From DYJB01 sp963777165 (GTDB lineage Bacteria; Chloroflexota; Anaerolineae; Anaerolineales; E44-bin32): a stretch of 64,000 bases of DNA. Of the stretch, positions 50,959 to 60,298 are shown one piece after another. Every line of letters starts with the position of its first letter. The first letter of the stretch is position 1. The notes under the pieces were generated by a model. It did not search any database. It was not told the DNA's origin and saw only the letters and a list, made by a program, of their open reading frames with translations. The position numbers and the translations under genes were made by a program. The DNA lies in the NCBI GenBank assembly GCA_963777165.1, contig CAVZPO010000001.1, positions 1 to 64,000 on the forward strand, written 5' to 3'.

Positions 50959-53129
50959 CGGGGGTGCGAGGCCGGGCCTGGCTCAGTGTTCGACTGCGAG
51001 GCTTCCCCGCCAGCCGCGGCTGCCGTTGGGGAAGCTTCCCCCGGCTGCGGGTAGCGGATGCGCGGGTGGTAGATGCCCTTGAGCGTAGCGGCGAATGAGC
51101 GCCGGATCGTGTCCAGGTCCCGCAAGGTCAGGTCAGTCCTGTCGAGCTGACCCTTCGCCAGGCGGTCGTCGACGACCCAGCTCGCCAGGCGCTCGATCGC
51201 CTGCTCGTCCTCCGGGTTCTCCGCCCGGGCCTTGGCCTCTAGACCGTCGGCCAGCATCAGGATGGCGGTCTCACGCGAGCGCGGCCGCGGACCCTGATAG
51301 GCGAAGTCGCGCCGATCGACCTTGGAGGCATCGCCGTTGGCGGCTTCGAGCGCGTTGCGGTACTGGAAGGAGGCCTCGAGCGTGCCATGGTGTTCGGGAA
51401 TGAAGGCCTGGATGCGGCGCGGCAGGCGGTACTTGCGGGCCAGCTCCAGACCGTCGCGCACGTGTCCAACGATCACCCCGGCGCTGGTCAGTGGATCCAT
51501 CTGCTCGTGGACATTCTGACCGGCAGGTTGGTTCTCGATGAAGAACGCCGGCCGGACGGCCTTGCCGGCATCGTGGTACAGGGCGCCGACGCGCACCAGC
51601 GCCGCATTGGCGCCGATGGCGCGCGCCGCCTGTTCGGCGAGATTGGCGACCTGCAGACTGTGCTGATAGGTGCCGGGTGCATTGCGCAGGATGAACTGAA
51701 GCAGCGGATGGTCGGGGCGTGACAACTCCATCAACTGCAGGTTGGTGGTGATTCCGAAGACGTTCCCCACGAGCAGCAGCAGACCGAATCCGAGGCTCGC
51801 CGAGAGCAGCCCACTGAGGAGCGCCGCGCCGACCAGGGAGGCCTTGCCAAAGGCGTCGGTGGCCGGATCGGGGAATCGAAAGACGACGACCATGGCAGCG
51901 GCCGCCAGGCCGGCGGCGAACCCCGCCCAGATGAAGGTGCTCAGACGCTCGGCACGCCCGATGATCAGCGCCCCCATCACGCCGCCGAGGAGCGTGTACA
52001 TCACCATCTCGTGCCCGTACGGTGCCATGTACCCGGCCAGGCCGGCCGTCACGAACGCCACGGCGGCGCCCATCCCGGGGCTGAAGAGGACGGCCATCAG
52101 CATCGGCAGCATGGCGGCCGGGAAGAGATACGGCAGGAGCGTTCGCCCCGGGACCATGGCGCGCATCACGATCGTCTCGGCCACCAGGCTGGAGGCCAGG
52201 ATGGCAGCGAAGCGGGCGCTCTGGATCTCGCGCGGGTGCACGCGCAGCCCGAACAACACCAGGGCGATTGCCAGCGTCGTCACCAGCAAGGTGTGAACGG
52301 CTGCCCCGCGCAATGGGTCCGGCGGCTGGCGCAGCCCATAGGCGTCCAGGGCTTCGATGAGCAGCGGCGTGGCGATGTCGCCGCGAGCGATGATCGTTTG
52401 CGCGGCGGCGAAGGACTGCTGGACCGGCACGGCCTGCAGACGGGCCTGCTGTCGGGCGCCGGAGGTGGCGGCGTCGTTGTACAGCGCATTCGGGACAATC
52501 AAGGCGCTGACCATGTCGGCGACCAACGTCGCCTGATCGACCGGGAAAGCGATGCTGACTCGTGCCGGGACCGAGCGACGCGCTTCCTCGACCCTCCCCT
52601 CCTGGATCTCGGTGCGCATCACCTGTTCGAGGACGGCGACAGCCTCGAGTTTGAGGGCCTGCCAGCGGGCTTCCGGGAGCTCCAGCAAGGTTTCGGCCTG
52701 CGATGCGTTCAGCCGCAGGTCGGTGAGGCCGGAAAGATCAGCCAGGCGTTGATCCGGTGAGGCGAAAGCGTCCCCCCGGACCGAGTCGATGAAACTCAAC
52801 AGGCTGCGCAGCCGCTCGAGTTGTTGACGGGCGATCAGAGCGTCCGGGGGATCGTAGACGTCGGCCACACCTGTTTCGGCCGCCTGGCGGGCCTGCTCGC
52901 TGAGGATCTCGCTGGTGTACGAGAGGGTGTAGGGGGCGCGCAGGTCCTGCGGCGAGACCTCACCCGGCTGGAGTGGAACGGCGGTTCCGGTCTGGGCGAC
53001 CGGCAAGGCTAGGGCGAGCACGCCGCCGGTCACGCCGCCGACAAAGATCACCCAGAGTCTGGCGGCGAGCCAGATCGACTTCAGCCGCTCTCGCCATCCC
53101 CGGCGGGGTGTGTCCAGGGCGTCCATCAA
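50955..53129 (-). CDS. PgpH-type 7TM HD-domain phosphodiesterase (cyclic-di-AMP)
   Basis: A 724-aa membrane protein. An N-terminal helix (about 24-44) precedes a large extracytoplasmic 7TMR-HDED-type domain (about 45-270), seven membrane helices (about 275-475) and a cytoplasmic HD domain. Metal ligands are YQHSL, ALYHDAGK, GVIVGHVRDG and PEHHGTLE. In Firmicutes, PgpH degrades c-di-AMP, controlling osmotic and cell-wall balance. The gene starts 3 bases after yqeY. The c-di-AMP function is inferred from family and gene order. Confidence 0.93.
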   Translation of the reverse strand: MMDALDTPRRGWRERLKSIWLAARLWVIFVGGVTGGVLALALPVAQTGTAVPLQPGEVSPQDLRAPYTLSYTSEILSEQARQAAETGVADVYDPPDALIARQQLERLRSLLSFIDSVRGDAFASPDQRLADLSGLTDLRLNASQAETLLELPEARWQALKLEAVAVLEQVMRTEIQEGRVEEARRSVPARVSIAFPVDQATLVADMVSALIVPNALYNDAATSGARQQARLQAVPVQQSFAAAQTIIARGDIATPLLIEALDAYGLRQPPDPLRGAAVHTLLVTTLAIALVLFGLRVHPREIQSARFAAILASSLVAETIVMRAMVPGRTLLPYLFPAAMLPMLMAVLFSPGMGAAVAFVTAGLAGYMAPYGHEMVMYTLLGGVMGALIIGRAERLSTFIWAGFAAGLAAAAMVVVFRFPDPATDAFGKASLVGAALLSGLLSASLGFGLLLLVGNVFGITTNLQLMELSRPDHPLLQFILRNAPGTYQHSLQVANLAEQAARAIGANAALVRVGALYHDAGKAVRPAFFIENQPAGQNVHEQMDPLTSAGVIVGHVRDGLELARKYRLPRRIQAFIPEHHGTLEASFQYRNALEAANGDASKVDRRDFAYQGPRPRSRETAILMLADGLEAKARAENPEDEQAIERLASWVVDDRLAKGQLDRTDLTLRDLDTIRRSFAATLKGIYHPRIRYPQPGEASPTAAAAGGEASQSNTEPGPASHPR

Positions 53130-53132
53130 TGG

Positions 53133-53582
53133 TCAGGCGCTGCCCAACATGTCGCGCACGAGAGAACTGAGCAGCTTCCCGTCGGCGCGCCCTTCGACAA
53201 GCGGCACGAGGACCTTCATCACCTTTCCCATGTCCTGCGGCCCGGCGGCGCCCAATTCGGTGATCGCCCGGCGGACGAGCGTCTCAAGCTCGGCGGGTTC
53301 GAGGGCCTTGGGGAGGTAGGCCTCCAGAACGGCGAGCTCGGCCTGCGAGGCCTGGACGAGATCCGGGCGGGAGGCGCGCCCGGCTTCCTCAACGGCCTCC
53401 TGACGCATCTTGATCTCCTTGCGCAGGATGCTGACGATGCCGGCTTCATCCACCAGACCGCGCTTCTCGACCTCCGCAAACTTGAGCGACGAAAGGACCA
53501 TGCGCAGCGTTCGCTTGCGGACGTCGTCGCCGCTGCGCATCGCATCCTTGAGGGCGTTTTCGAGGTCAGACTTCGACGGCAT
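53133..53582 (-). CDS. GatB/YqeY-domain protein
   Basis: 149 aa from the ATG at 53582 (MPSKSDLENALKDAMRSGDD), behind AAGAGAAGGG; the open frame upstream is not convincing. The YqeY domain (KRTLRMVLSSLKFAEVEKRG, LEAYLPKALEPAELETLV, DMGKVMKVLVPLVEGRADGKLLSSLV) is full length. It is related to the tRNA-binding tail of GatB; its exact role is unknown. It heads the pgpH-ybeY-dgkA unit. Confidence 0.95.
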   Translation of the reverse strand: MPSKSDLENALKDAMRSGDDVRKRTLRMVLSSLKFAEVEKRGLVDEAGIVSILRKEIKMRQEAVEEAGRASRPDLVQASQAELAVLEAYLPKALEPAELETLVRRAITELGAAGPQDMGKVMKVLVPLVEGRADGKLLSSLVRDMLGSA

Positions 53583-53880
53583 GGGAACCCTTCTCTTCGG
53601 CGTCCGGAACTCGGTTTGCGTGTGGCCGGCGGACGTGATCTGGCTGTCCGGCATACAACAACCAATTCTATCACCCCCAGCCAGGCCGGGTCTCGGGTGG
53701 GGCGAGGCAGGGAGGGGATGCGAGAACCTGAGCCCGAACGTGCTGTTCTGCTCGAGGCTCGAGACGCGAAGCAGGGAATACGCGTCCCGCAGGGATTCTG
53801 GAGAGGAGGCGACGACTCGCGATCCTTCTTTGGTGAGGCTGCTCAGGCGGCGGCCGACGCTGGCTAGCCAGAGACTCAGG
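53583..53880. other. Intergenic region upstream of yqeY
   Basis: About 300 bases without a convincing gene. On the minus strand a TAGAAT within TGATAGAATTGG (about 53670) could be a -10 for yqeY, but no -35 is evident. Confidence 0.4.
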
Positions 53881-54543
53881 CTAGGGCTCTGGGACGCGAA
53901 CGGAGAAGTTGTCAAAGACGAGCTCGACGCCCGGCTCGAGGTACGTGCCGACGATCAGGCCGACGTCTCCCTCGGCTCTACCGCCGACGGAGACCGCCTC
54001 GGCGGCCAGGGCGCCGTTGACGTACAGCCGCAGCGTGTCCTCCAGACAGTCCGCGGCAAGATGATTGGTGGACCCGGCCGGGGCGATCGAAGCTGCCGGA
54101 AGCAGTGCCGCTCCGCCGAACAGCTCCCGCCGGCCCTCGCGGTACGAACCGATGCCGGCGAACCCGTCGCTGGAGGCGACCAGAAAGACGAAGTTCTCGG
54201 CATCGCGATAGCGGCACAGCAGCCCGTACAGGTTGTCTTCTGGTCCGCCGATCTGCAGCGCATCGACTTCGATTCGCACGGACCCGACCTCGAGCCCAGG
54301 GGTCGTCCAGCTGCTCGTGTGCGGAGAGAGGACCAGCATGGCGTACAGGCCGTCACGATACTCGTGGATGGCGTCGGCGCGATGGCGGATCTCCCACCCG
54401 CTGCTGGAGCGCGAGAAATCGTCCTGGAAGAGCACGCTGCCAGCGGGCAGGGATGCACTCGACGGCGAACATGCTGCGCCAAGGACGAGCATCAGCGCAG
54501 CGCACAGAACCCTGTCGATCAGGCGGTGGGGGGGAAGCTGCAT
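53881..54543 (-). CDS. Lipoprotein with LamG/concanavalin-like domain
   Basis: About 220 aa from the ATG at 54543 (MQLPPHRLIDRVLC); 54555 is an alternative and neither has a clear ribosome-binding site. A lipoprotein signal ends in the lipobox LGAAC. The mature part (SVLFQDDFSRSSSGWEIR, GSVRIEVDALQIGG, LYGLLCRYRDAENFVFLVASSDG, LRLYVNGALAAEAV, LVFDNFSVRVPEP) is the repeated beta-strand pattern of a LamG/3-keto-disaccharide-hydrolase-like sandwich. It probably binds a glycan or other ligand outside the cell. The open frame upstream of it belongs to part of the TPR gene. Confidence 0.78.
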   Translation of the reverse strand: MQLPPHRLIDRVLCAALMLVLGAACSPSSASLPAGSVLFQDDFSRSSSGWEIRHRADAIHEYRDGLYAMLVLSPHTSSWTTPGLEVGSVRIEVDALQIGGPEDNLYGLLCRYRDAENFVFLVASSDGFAGIGSYREGRRELFGGAALLPAASIAPAGSTNHLAADCLEDTLRLYVNGALAAEAVSVGGRAEGDVGLIVGTYLEPGVELVFDNFSVRVPEP

Positions 54544-54581
54544 GACGGCGGGCATTCTAGCATGCAGATACCGAGGCGGCG

Positions 54582-55993
54582 CTATTCGCCAAGCTCGAGC
54601 AACCCCCGCTGGGCCATCAGCCCGACGGGCTCCGTCCCGCCGAGAATCGCAGCGGCAGACAATTGGGCCCGGGCTTCCTTGATCTTCCCGGTGGACGACA
54701 GGAGCAGGCCGTAGTGCAGCCTGGCGACCGCCGAAGTGGGATCGAGCTCGATCGAGCGACCGAGCAGCCTTTCGGCAACGACCCGGTCGCCGAGCACGAT
54801 AGTGGAGGCTGCCGAGAAGCTGCATGGCGATTGGGTCATCCCGGTCCAGGACTGCGGCATTCCGCGCCGCGGGCAGTCCGGTCTCGAGCAACTCGATCTC
54901 GCGGGCGAAGGAGAAGGACGCCAGCAGCCGCCAGAAGACCGGGTCGGCCGGCTGAAGCTCCGCTGCCGTGCGGTAGCCCTCCAGCGCATCCTGAAGGTTG
55001 CCGGCTGCAGCCTGTGCCGAAGCGAGCGAAGCCAGAAGGGCGCTGCTACCCGGATCGAGCGCCACCGCGCGCCCGAGGAAAGGGATCGCTTGCTGCGGGT
55101 TGCCCACTTGCTGCCAGTGTAGGCCGAGCAGCGACTGGGCGAGGGAGGAGGCAGGGTCCAAGCGCGCGGCAGCTTCGAGCTCGGAGAGGCCTGTCTGACC
55201 TGACTGCTCCAGGGCGAGGCCGTAGTAAGCATGCGCGGAGGCGCTCGTCGGCTCGAGCGTGACCAACTGACGGAAGGCTTCCGCAGCAAGGTGCCACATC
55301 CCGTGTTGCAGGAAGACCTGCCCCGCGGCAGCCAGCAAGTCCGACTGGTTTGCATGTGGCAGCGCGCCCACGGCCTCCGTCAGGTCGATCGCGAGTGGGA
55401 CGCCGCGCGCCGCCGGGCAGTTGAAGCGTCGCAAAGGCGACCTGCGGATCCTCGAGCAGCTGGCACGCCGCCAGGAGCGCCGCATCCTCCAACCGCGCCG
55501 GATCGAGGCTCACCAGCTGTTGAAGGATGGCGACGGCTTGATCGGTGTCATCGGATTCGATCTCTTCCCTTGCCAGTGCGGAAAGAAGCGGAAGGGGTGC
55601 AAGGCAGGGCATGGTTCCGCTGCCCGAAAGCAATCGGATCGATTCCTCCCAACGGCCCACGAGCGCCAGCGCTTCCGCTCGCCAACATCCGACAACCATT
55701 GCGGGGGCCTGAGGGTCGGGAGGGGTCTCCAGGAGCGCCAGCGCGCGCGTGCCATCTTCCTGTGCCAGAGCAAGCCGAATGGAATCCGTTTCGAGGGCGA
55801 CGAGCCAGGGGGAAGGGAAGCTTTGAGGGCGAAGTGCCTCCGCGGCGGACCCGAGATCGCCTGAGGCGGCGGCGAGGCGAGCGGTGGTCCAGGACCGAAC
55901 AACGGCTCGAGGCACCGGCGTCGGGTTGGCGAGGAGGAGTGCGACAAAGCTGAGGACGATGGGCAGACCGCGGCTGACCAGCCGACTCCACAT
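54582..55993 (-). CDS. TPR-repeat protein with N-terminal signal/anchor (two frameshifts)
   Basis: About 470 residues. The first frame starts MWSRLVSRGLPIVLSFVALLLANP (signal or anchor) and runs to ATLQLPGGAR. An extra base near 55411 leads to GVPLAIDLTEAVG and a series of TPR helices (AAEAFRQLVTLEPTSASAHAYYGLALEQ; AIPFLGRAVALDPGSSALLASLASAQ). An extra base near 54801 leads to LGDRVVAERLLGRSIELDPTSAVARLHYGLLL and the end ALLELGE-like. TPR arrays mediate protein contacts. The lipoprotein gene follows 38 bases downstream. Confidence 0.8.
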
Positions 55994-56048
55994 GACAGCC
56001 GCTCCCTCCTCGAAGGATTATAGCCTCGAGAGGGAGGGCGCCGGAAGT

Positions 56049-56876
56049 TCAGGCGGCTGGCTGCGATCCGACGGTGAGAGTCTGGCGACGATTATGGGTG
56101 AGAAGCAGGACCGTAATACCAGCCAGGTAGCCCGCGTAGGTAACAGCCTGGGCGAGAGAGGGGGTTGGATCGTAGCCAAAGAGGACGGCCGCCAGTTGGC
56201 CGAGCGGGGAATCCGGCCGCAGGCTGCGTGAGAGGTCCCACAGGGGCTCAATCAAGGATGGGATCCATCCCAGCTCGCTGAACTCGTGGACGGCGTGGCC
56301 AAGCATTCCGGCTGCCACCAAGACGATCATGGCGCTGGTGACGGTGAAGAATCGCCGCAAGTTGAGGCGCAGAGTGGCGGCGTACAGCCCCGCCCCGAGG
56401 AGTGCGGCCGTGACTAGCCCGAGCACTGCCCCGAGCACAACCAGGTTTCGGTTGCCGGCCAGCGCAGCCGCGGAGACGAACAGCCCGGTCTCAAGTCCTT
56501 CGCGCCCTACGGCGGCGAACGCGGCCAGGAACACCGCCCAACGCTGGCCGGCAGTCGCCGCGCGGCGCATCTCCTGTTCGGCGTGTGCGGCGACGCGCTG
56601 CCCCTGCATCCAGACCACAACCCAGGTCAGGATCGCGGCGGCTAAGGTAAGCATGAGCCCCTCAAACAACTGCTCGGCTCGACCCTCCAGCTCGGCCCCG
56701 ATGGCGACCAGCCCGAATCCGAAGCCCGCGCTCAAGACGACCGCCAGGCCGCCGCCGATCCACACGAAGCGCGACATCTCCGCATGCCGGGTTCGGCGAA
56801 GGGCTCCCAGCAGCAGGCTGACAATGATCGCCGCCTCAAGGCCCTCTCGGAGGGCAAGCAGAAACCCAGCAACCAT
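56049..56876 (-). CDS. FTR1-family iron permease (EfeU-like)
   Basis: 275 aa, about seven membrane helices, with the two REGLE iron-transport motifs (REGLEAA at 10-16 and REGLETG in the second half). The acidic HEFSELGW and the C-terminal helix pair are also typical. The family transports Fe3+ or takes up oxidised Fe2+ with partner proteins. No EfeO/EfeB homologue is adjacent. A small palindrome lies upstream at 56964. Confidence 0.92.
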   Translation of the reverse strand: MVAGFLLALREGLEAAIIVSLLLGALRRTRHAEMSRFVWIGGGLAVVLSAGFGFGLVAIGAELEGRAEQLFEGLMLTLAAAILTWVVVWMQGQRVAAHAEQEMRRAATAGQRWAVFLAAFAAVGREGLETGLFVSAAALAGNRNLVVLGAVLGLVTAALLGAGLYAATLRLNLRRFFTVTSAMIVLVAAGMLGHAVHEFSELGWIPSLIEPLWDLSRSLRPDSPLGQLAAVLFGYDPTPSLAQAVTYAGYLAGITVLLLTHNRRQTLTVGSQPAA

Positions 56877-56963
56877 CTCGATCCCTCTCCTCGCGCCTTT
56901 GGCATTCGCCCCGAGGTCGTCCCTCGGCTTGCTTCAATGGCGTATGGCGGTCGAATTTATCCT

Positions 56964-56977
56964 GATTGTTTCCAATC
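56964..56977. promoter_or_regulatory. Small palindrome between FTR1 and the acyl-CoA dehydrogenase
   Basis: GATTG-TTTC-CAATC lies about 90 bases upstream of the FTR1 start, within an unusually A/T-rich patch of the divergent region. It might be an operator. It does not match a Fur or DtxR consensus that I know. Confidence 0.25.
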
Positions 56978-57039
56978 GTACCATATGCTTCAGTGAGCGC
57001 AGAAAGTCAGGATTGCTGGCGCCCGACGTCCGGACTTGA

Positions 57040-57068
57040 TTGTTTGTGCGCGGACCTGCGGCTATAAT
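57040..57068 (+). promoter_or_regulatory. Promoter of the acyl-CoA dehydrogenase/etf operon
   Basis: TTGTTT (57040-57045), a 17-base spacer, and a perfect TATAAT (57063-57068), 27 bases before the GTG start. Confidence 0.78.
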
Positions 57069-57095
57069 CGAAGCGGGTCCCCTGAGGCGAGGGTT

Positions 57096-58337
57096 GTGAA
57101 TCTCGAGCTGTCGGACGAGCACCATAGGGTTCAGCGCATGGTGCGCGAGTTCGCGTTGCGCGAGGTCGCGCCGCATATCCGTGAGTGGGACCGCCGACAG
57201 GCGATGGATCCGGGAATCCTTCGCCGCATGGGGGAGCTCGGGATCCTCGGCATCAGCCTGCCGGTCGAGGTGGGCGGGCAAGGGATGGACTACATCAGCC
57301 TTGGCCTCGCCTGCGAGGAACTCGAGGCGGTCGATACCAGCCTGCGCGTCGTCATGTCGGTGCACCTGGGGCTCAACAGCCTCGGGCTGCTCCAGTGGGC
57401 GACCGAGGAACAGATCCAGACTTACCTCGTCCCGCAGGCGCGGGGAGAGAAGCTGGCCGGGTTCTGTCTGACCGAGCCTGGCGCGGGCTCGGACGTCGCC
57501 GCGCTGGCGGCCAGCGCGCGGCGCAGTGGATCCGACTACATCCTCAACGGCGAGAAGATGTGGATCTCGCTCGCCACGCGCGCCGATCACTTCCTGTGGT
57601 TTGCGCGAACGAATTCCGAGGCCGCAGATCCGCATGATGGCCTGAGCGCCTTCGTGCTCGAGGCCGACCGCCCGGGCGTCACCCGCGGCGATATCCACGG
57701 CAAGCTCGGGATCCGCGCCGGATCCACGGGCTGGGTGCACTGCCAGGATGTCCGCCTTCCGGCTGCCTGCCTTCTGGGCGAAGAGGGTGAGGGGTTTCGC
57801 ATCGCCATGTCCTGCCTGGACGGCGGGCGCTACACCGTGGCCGCCGGGGCTACGGGGTTGATCCGCGCCTGCCTGGAGGCCAGCCTGCGCTACGCAGATC
57901 AGCGTCAGGCCTTCGGCCGTTCCGTGTCGCAGTTCCAGCTGCTGCAGCACAAGATCGCCGGGATGGTGCGCGACTACGAGACCTCGCGCTTGCTCTATCT
58001 ACGCGCCGGCTGGATGAAGAACGCCGGCCAGAGGAACACGCGCGAGACGTCGCTGGCCAAGTGGGTCGCCACCGAAGCATCCTTCGCCGCAGCCTCCGAG
58101 GCGCTCCAGATCCACGGCGCCTATGGCTACAGCGACGAGTACGACGTCGAGCGCTACCTGCGCAATGCGCGCGGCGCCATGCTCTATGAAGGCACCAGCG
58201 AGATCCACGAGCTTCTCCAGGCGGGCTACGCCCTGGGGACCCGTCACGACATGCCGTTGCGGCGTGAGCTTCCGGCATTTCCCTCCGAGCGCGGCAGGGA
58301 GGCAGGAGATCCGCACTTCGGGAACGGTCGGCCATAG
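57096..58337 (+). CDS. Acyl-CoA dehydrogenase
   Basis: A 413-aa flavoenzyme from a GTG at 57096 (VNLELSDEHHRVQRMVREF). FAD and substrate motifs are clear: GFCLTEPGAGSDVAAL, YILNGEKMWISLATRAD, YADQRQAFGRSVSQFQLLQHKIAGM and the C-terminal QIHGAYGYSDEYDVERYLRNARGAMLYEGTSEIHELLQAGYALG. The glutamate in YEGTSEI is where short-chain ACADs carry the catalytic base. It passes electrons to the ETF encoded directly downstream. The gene group fits fatty-acid or branched-chain oxidation; chain specificity is unknown. Confidence 0.95.
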   Translation: MNLELSDEHHRVQRMVREFALREVAPHIREWDRRQAMDPGILRRMGELGILGISLPVEVGGQGMDYISLGLACEELEAVDTSLRVVMSVHLGLNSLGLLQWATEEQIQTYLVPQARGEKLAGFCLTEPGAGSDVAALAASARRSGSDYILNGEKMWISLATRADHFLWFARTNSEAADPHDGLSAFVLEADRPGVTRGDIHGKLGIRAGSTGWVHCQDVRLPAACLLGEEGEGFRIAMSCLDGGRYTVAAGATGLIRACLEASLRYADQRQAFGRSVSQFQLLQHKIAGMVRDYETSRLLYLRAGWMKNAGQRNTRETSLAKWVATEASFAAASEALQIHGAYGYSDEYDVERYLRNARGAMLYEGTSEIHELLQAGYALGTRHDMPLRRELPAFPSERGREAGDPHFGNGRP

Positions 58338-58390
58338 ACTAACCTCGGCGCCGCTCACCCGGCGCCGCGAGAAACGAGAAGGAGGACGAC

Positions 58391-59173
58391 TTGAACATCG
58401 TGGTGTGTGTGAAGCAAACCCCGGACACCGCCGCCACCGTCACAGTGGAGGGCGGCAAGGTGTCGTGGGGCGACGCGCCGCTCGTCATCAATCCCTGGGA
58501 CGAGTTCGCCGTCGAGCAGGCGCTGCGCACCAGGGAAGCACATGGCGGCAAAGTCACGGCGCTCAGCGTCGGCCCGGAGGCCGCCCGCGAGGCCCTCAAG
58601 CATGCACTGGCCATGGGCTGCGACGAGGCCGTTCTGGTCAGCGACCCGGGGCTGACGTCGGTCGACTCGCTCGTCGTCTCGAAGGCGCTGGCAGCGGCGC
58701 TGGAGAAGATCGGCGGAGTCGACCTGGCGTTCTTCGGCCGCCAGGCAGTTGACTCCGACACCGGTGTGACGCCGGCGCAGGTGGCGCGGCGGCTGGGCTG
58801 GCCGGCGCTGACGCTGGTGGCGGCCGTCCCGGCGCTCGATCCTGCCGGCAGGACGATTACCGTAGACCGCGCGCTGGATGAGGGACGGCAGCAAGTCAGG
58901 AGCCCGCTGCCCGCGGTGGTCAGCGTGATCAAGGAGATCTGCGAACCGCGTTATCCCTCCTTCATGGGAATCCGCAAGGCATCGAAGGCGACCATCCCGG
59001 TTTGGTCGGCAGCCGACATCGGGATGGCAGCCATCCCGGCCTCGGCGCTGCGTTGGCCGGAAGTGTACGCGCCGCCGAGGATCGAGACCAAGGTCGAGAT
59101 GATCACGGGCGACTCGGCGGATGCCGTGGCGGCCAAGCTGGCAGCCCGCCTGCTGGAAGAGAAGGTGCTGTGA
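58391..59173 (+). CDS. etfB: Electron-transfer flavoprotein beta subunit
   Basis: 260 aa from a TTG at 58391 behind GGAGGACG. The N-terminal MNIVVCVKQTPDTAATV, INPWDEFAVEQALR, FGRQAVDSDTGVTPAQVARRLGWP and the ETF-beta signature (RSPLPAVVSVIKEICEPRYPSFMGIRKA, in two parts) identify it. It binds AMP or FAD and accepts electrons from the upstream acyl-CoA dehydrogenase. It overlaps etfA (TGATG). Confidence 0.96.
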   Translation: MNIVVCVKQTPDTAATVTVEGGKVSWGDAPLVINPWDEFAVEQALRTREAHGGKVTALSVGPEAAREALKHALAMGCDEAVLVSDPGLTSVDSLVVSKALAAALEKIGGVDLAFFGRQAVDSDTGVTPAQVARRLGWPALTLVAAVPALDPAGRTITVDRALDEGRQQVRSPLPAVVSVIKEICEPRYPSFMGIRKASKATIPVWSAADIGMAAIPASALRWPEVYAPPRIETKVEMITGDSADAVAAKLAARLLEEKVL

Positions 59174-60216
59174 TGGCCACGAATGTTTTCGTCTACATCG
59201 ATCACTTCAACGGGCAGGCCGTCTCAGCGGCGTGGGAAATCGTGGGTGCGGCGCGCAAGGCAGCCGGAGAGCTGGGAACCGGCGTGACCGCCATCGTGAT
59301 CGGGCAGGGCATCGCCGGGCTGGCCGACGAGGCCATCCAGTATGGCGCCGATGACGCCCAAGTGGTCGAGGCGGCGGCGCTCAAGGAGTTCCGCGTCGAA
59401 GCCTATGCTTCGGCGTTGAGCAAGCTGCTCAAGGAGGCCGGGGCAGAAGTTCTGTTCCTGCCCACCACCGGCCGGACGCGGGAGCTGGCGGCGATGGTGG
59501 CGGTCGATCTCGAGACGGGTGTTGTGCCCGACCTGGTCGGCTTCGAAGTGAAGGACGGTAAGGTGGTCGGCACCCGGCCGATCTATGCCGGGAAGGTGAT
59601 GGAGAAAGTCGTTGTGGCCACGGCCAAACCGCAGATCTTCGTCATCCGCAGCCGGGTGTTCCCGAAGCCCGAGGTGCAGCCCGGGAAGAAGGGAACGGTG
59701 ACCAAGACCGACGGCGGGGCAGGGGATGCCCGGACTGAAGTGCTGGGCTACAAGGCCTCCGAGGTTGGCGTGAGCCTGACCGACGCGGCGGTGATCGTCT
59801 CCGGCGGCCGCGGAGTCTCGAACAATCCCAAGCTGGCGCCGCCGGCCGAGATCACCGATGAGCATCAGAAGGAAGTGTGGCGGGCGCAGCAGGGGTTTGC
59901 GCTGATCCGCGAGCTGGCGACGGTGATGAACGCCGCCGTCGGCGCCAGCCGCGCCGCCGTCGATGCCGGATACATCCCGTACGCCAACCAGGTTGGCCAG
60001 ACGGGCAAAGTCGTCTCGCCGGATGTCTACATCGCCTGCGGCGTGTCGGGCGCCATCCAGCACCTGGCGGGGATGCGCACGTCGAAGACGATCGTGGCGA
60101 TCAACAAGGATGCGGAAGCACCGATCTTCAAGGTCGCTCGCTTCGGGATCGTCGGCGATCTGTTCGAAGTGCTGCCGGCGCTGACGCGTGAGCTCAAGGC
60201 CAAGATGGCCAAGTAG
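59173..60216 (+). CDS. etfA: Electron-transfer flavoprotein alpha subunit
   Basis: 347 aa from the ATG at 59173, overlapping the etfB stop. The C-terminal FAD domain contains AAVIVSGGRGVSN, IPYANQVGQTGKVVSPDVYIACGVSGAIQH and IVAINKDAEAPIFKVARFGIVGDLFEVLPAL, the ETF-alpha signature. With EtfB it forms the electron carrier between acyl-CoA dehydrogenase and the quinone pool. A strong terminator follows. Confidence 0.97.
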   Translation: MATNVFVYIDHFNGQAVSAAWEIVGAARKAAGELGTGVTAIVIGQGIAGLADEAIQYGADDAQVVEAAALKEFRVEAYASALSKLLKEAGAEVLFLPTTGRTRELAAMVAVDLETGVVPDLVGFEVKDGKVVGTRPIYAGKVMEKVVVATAKPQIFVIRSRVFPKPEVQPGKKGTVTKTDGGAGDARTEVLGYKASEVGVSLTDAAVIVSGGRGVSNNPKLAPPAEITDEHQKEVWRAQQGFALIRELATVMNAAVGASRAAVDAGYIPYANQVGQTGKVVSPDVYIACGVSGAIQHLAGMRTSKTIVAINKDAEAPIFKVARFGIVGDLFEVLPALTRELKAKMAK

Positions 60217-60246
60217 CCCAAGTCCGGTGTCCGAAGATGCGCGAGC

Positions 60247-60280
60247 AGGGGCGGGCCGATCGGCCCGCCCCTCATCTTTC
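60247..60280 (+). terminator. Terminator of the acyl-CoA dehydrogenase-etfBA operon
   Basis: A perfect palindrome AGGGGCGGGCCGA (60247-60259)/TCGGCCCGCCCCT (60260-60272), then CATCTTTC. It may also serve the convergent gene at 60299. Confidence 0.78.
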
Positions 60281-60298
60281 CCCGTCATTGCCGGAGGC

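Noticed and set aside
53881..55485. A 534-codon TPR-lipoprotein fusion
   Set aside because: After the TPR part the frame is nonsense until the lipoprotein signal. A one-base shift near 54801 restores the TPR protein's own end.
56900..57000. Fur or DtxR box controlling the FTR1 permease
   Set aside because: The A/T-rich palindrome GATTG-TTTC-CAATC does not fit either consensus; kept only as a low-confidence dyad.
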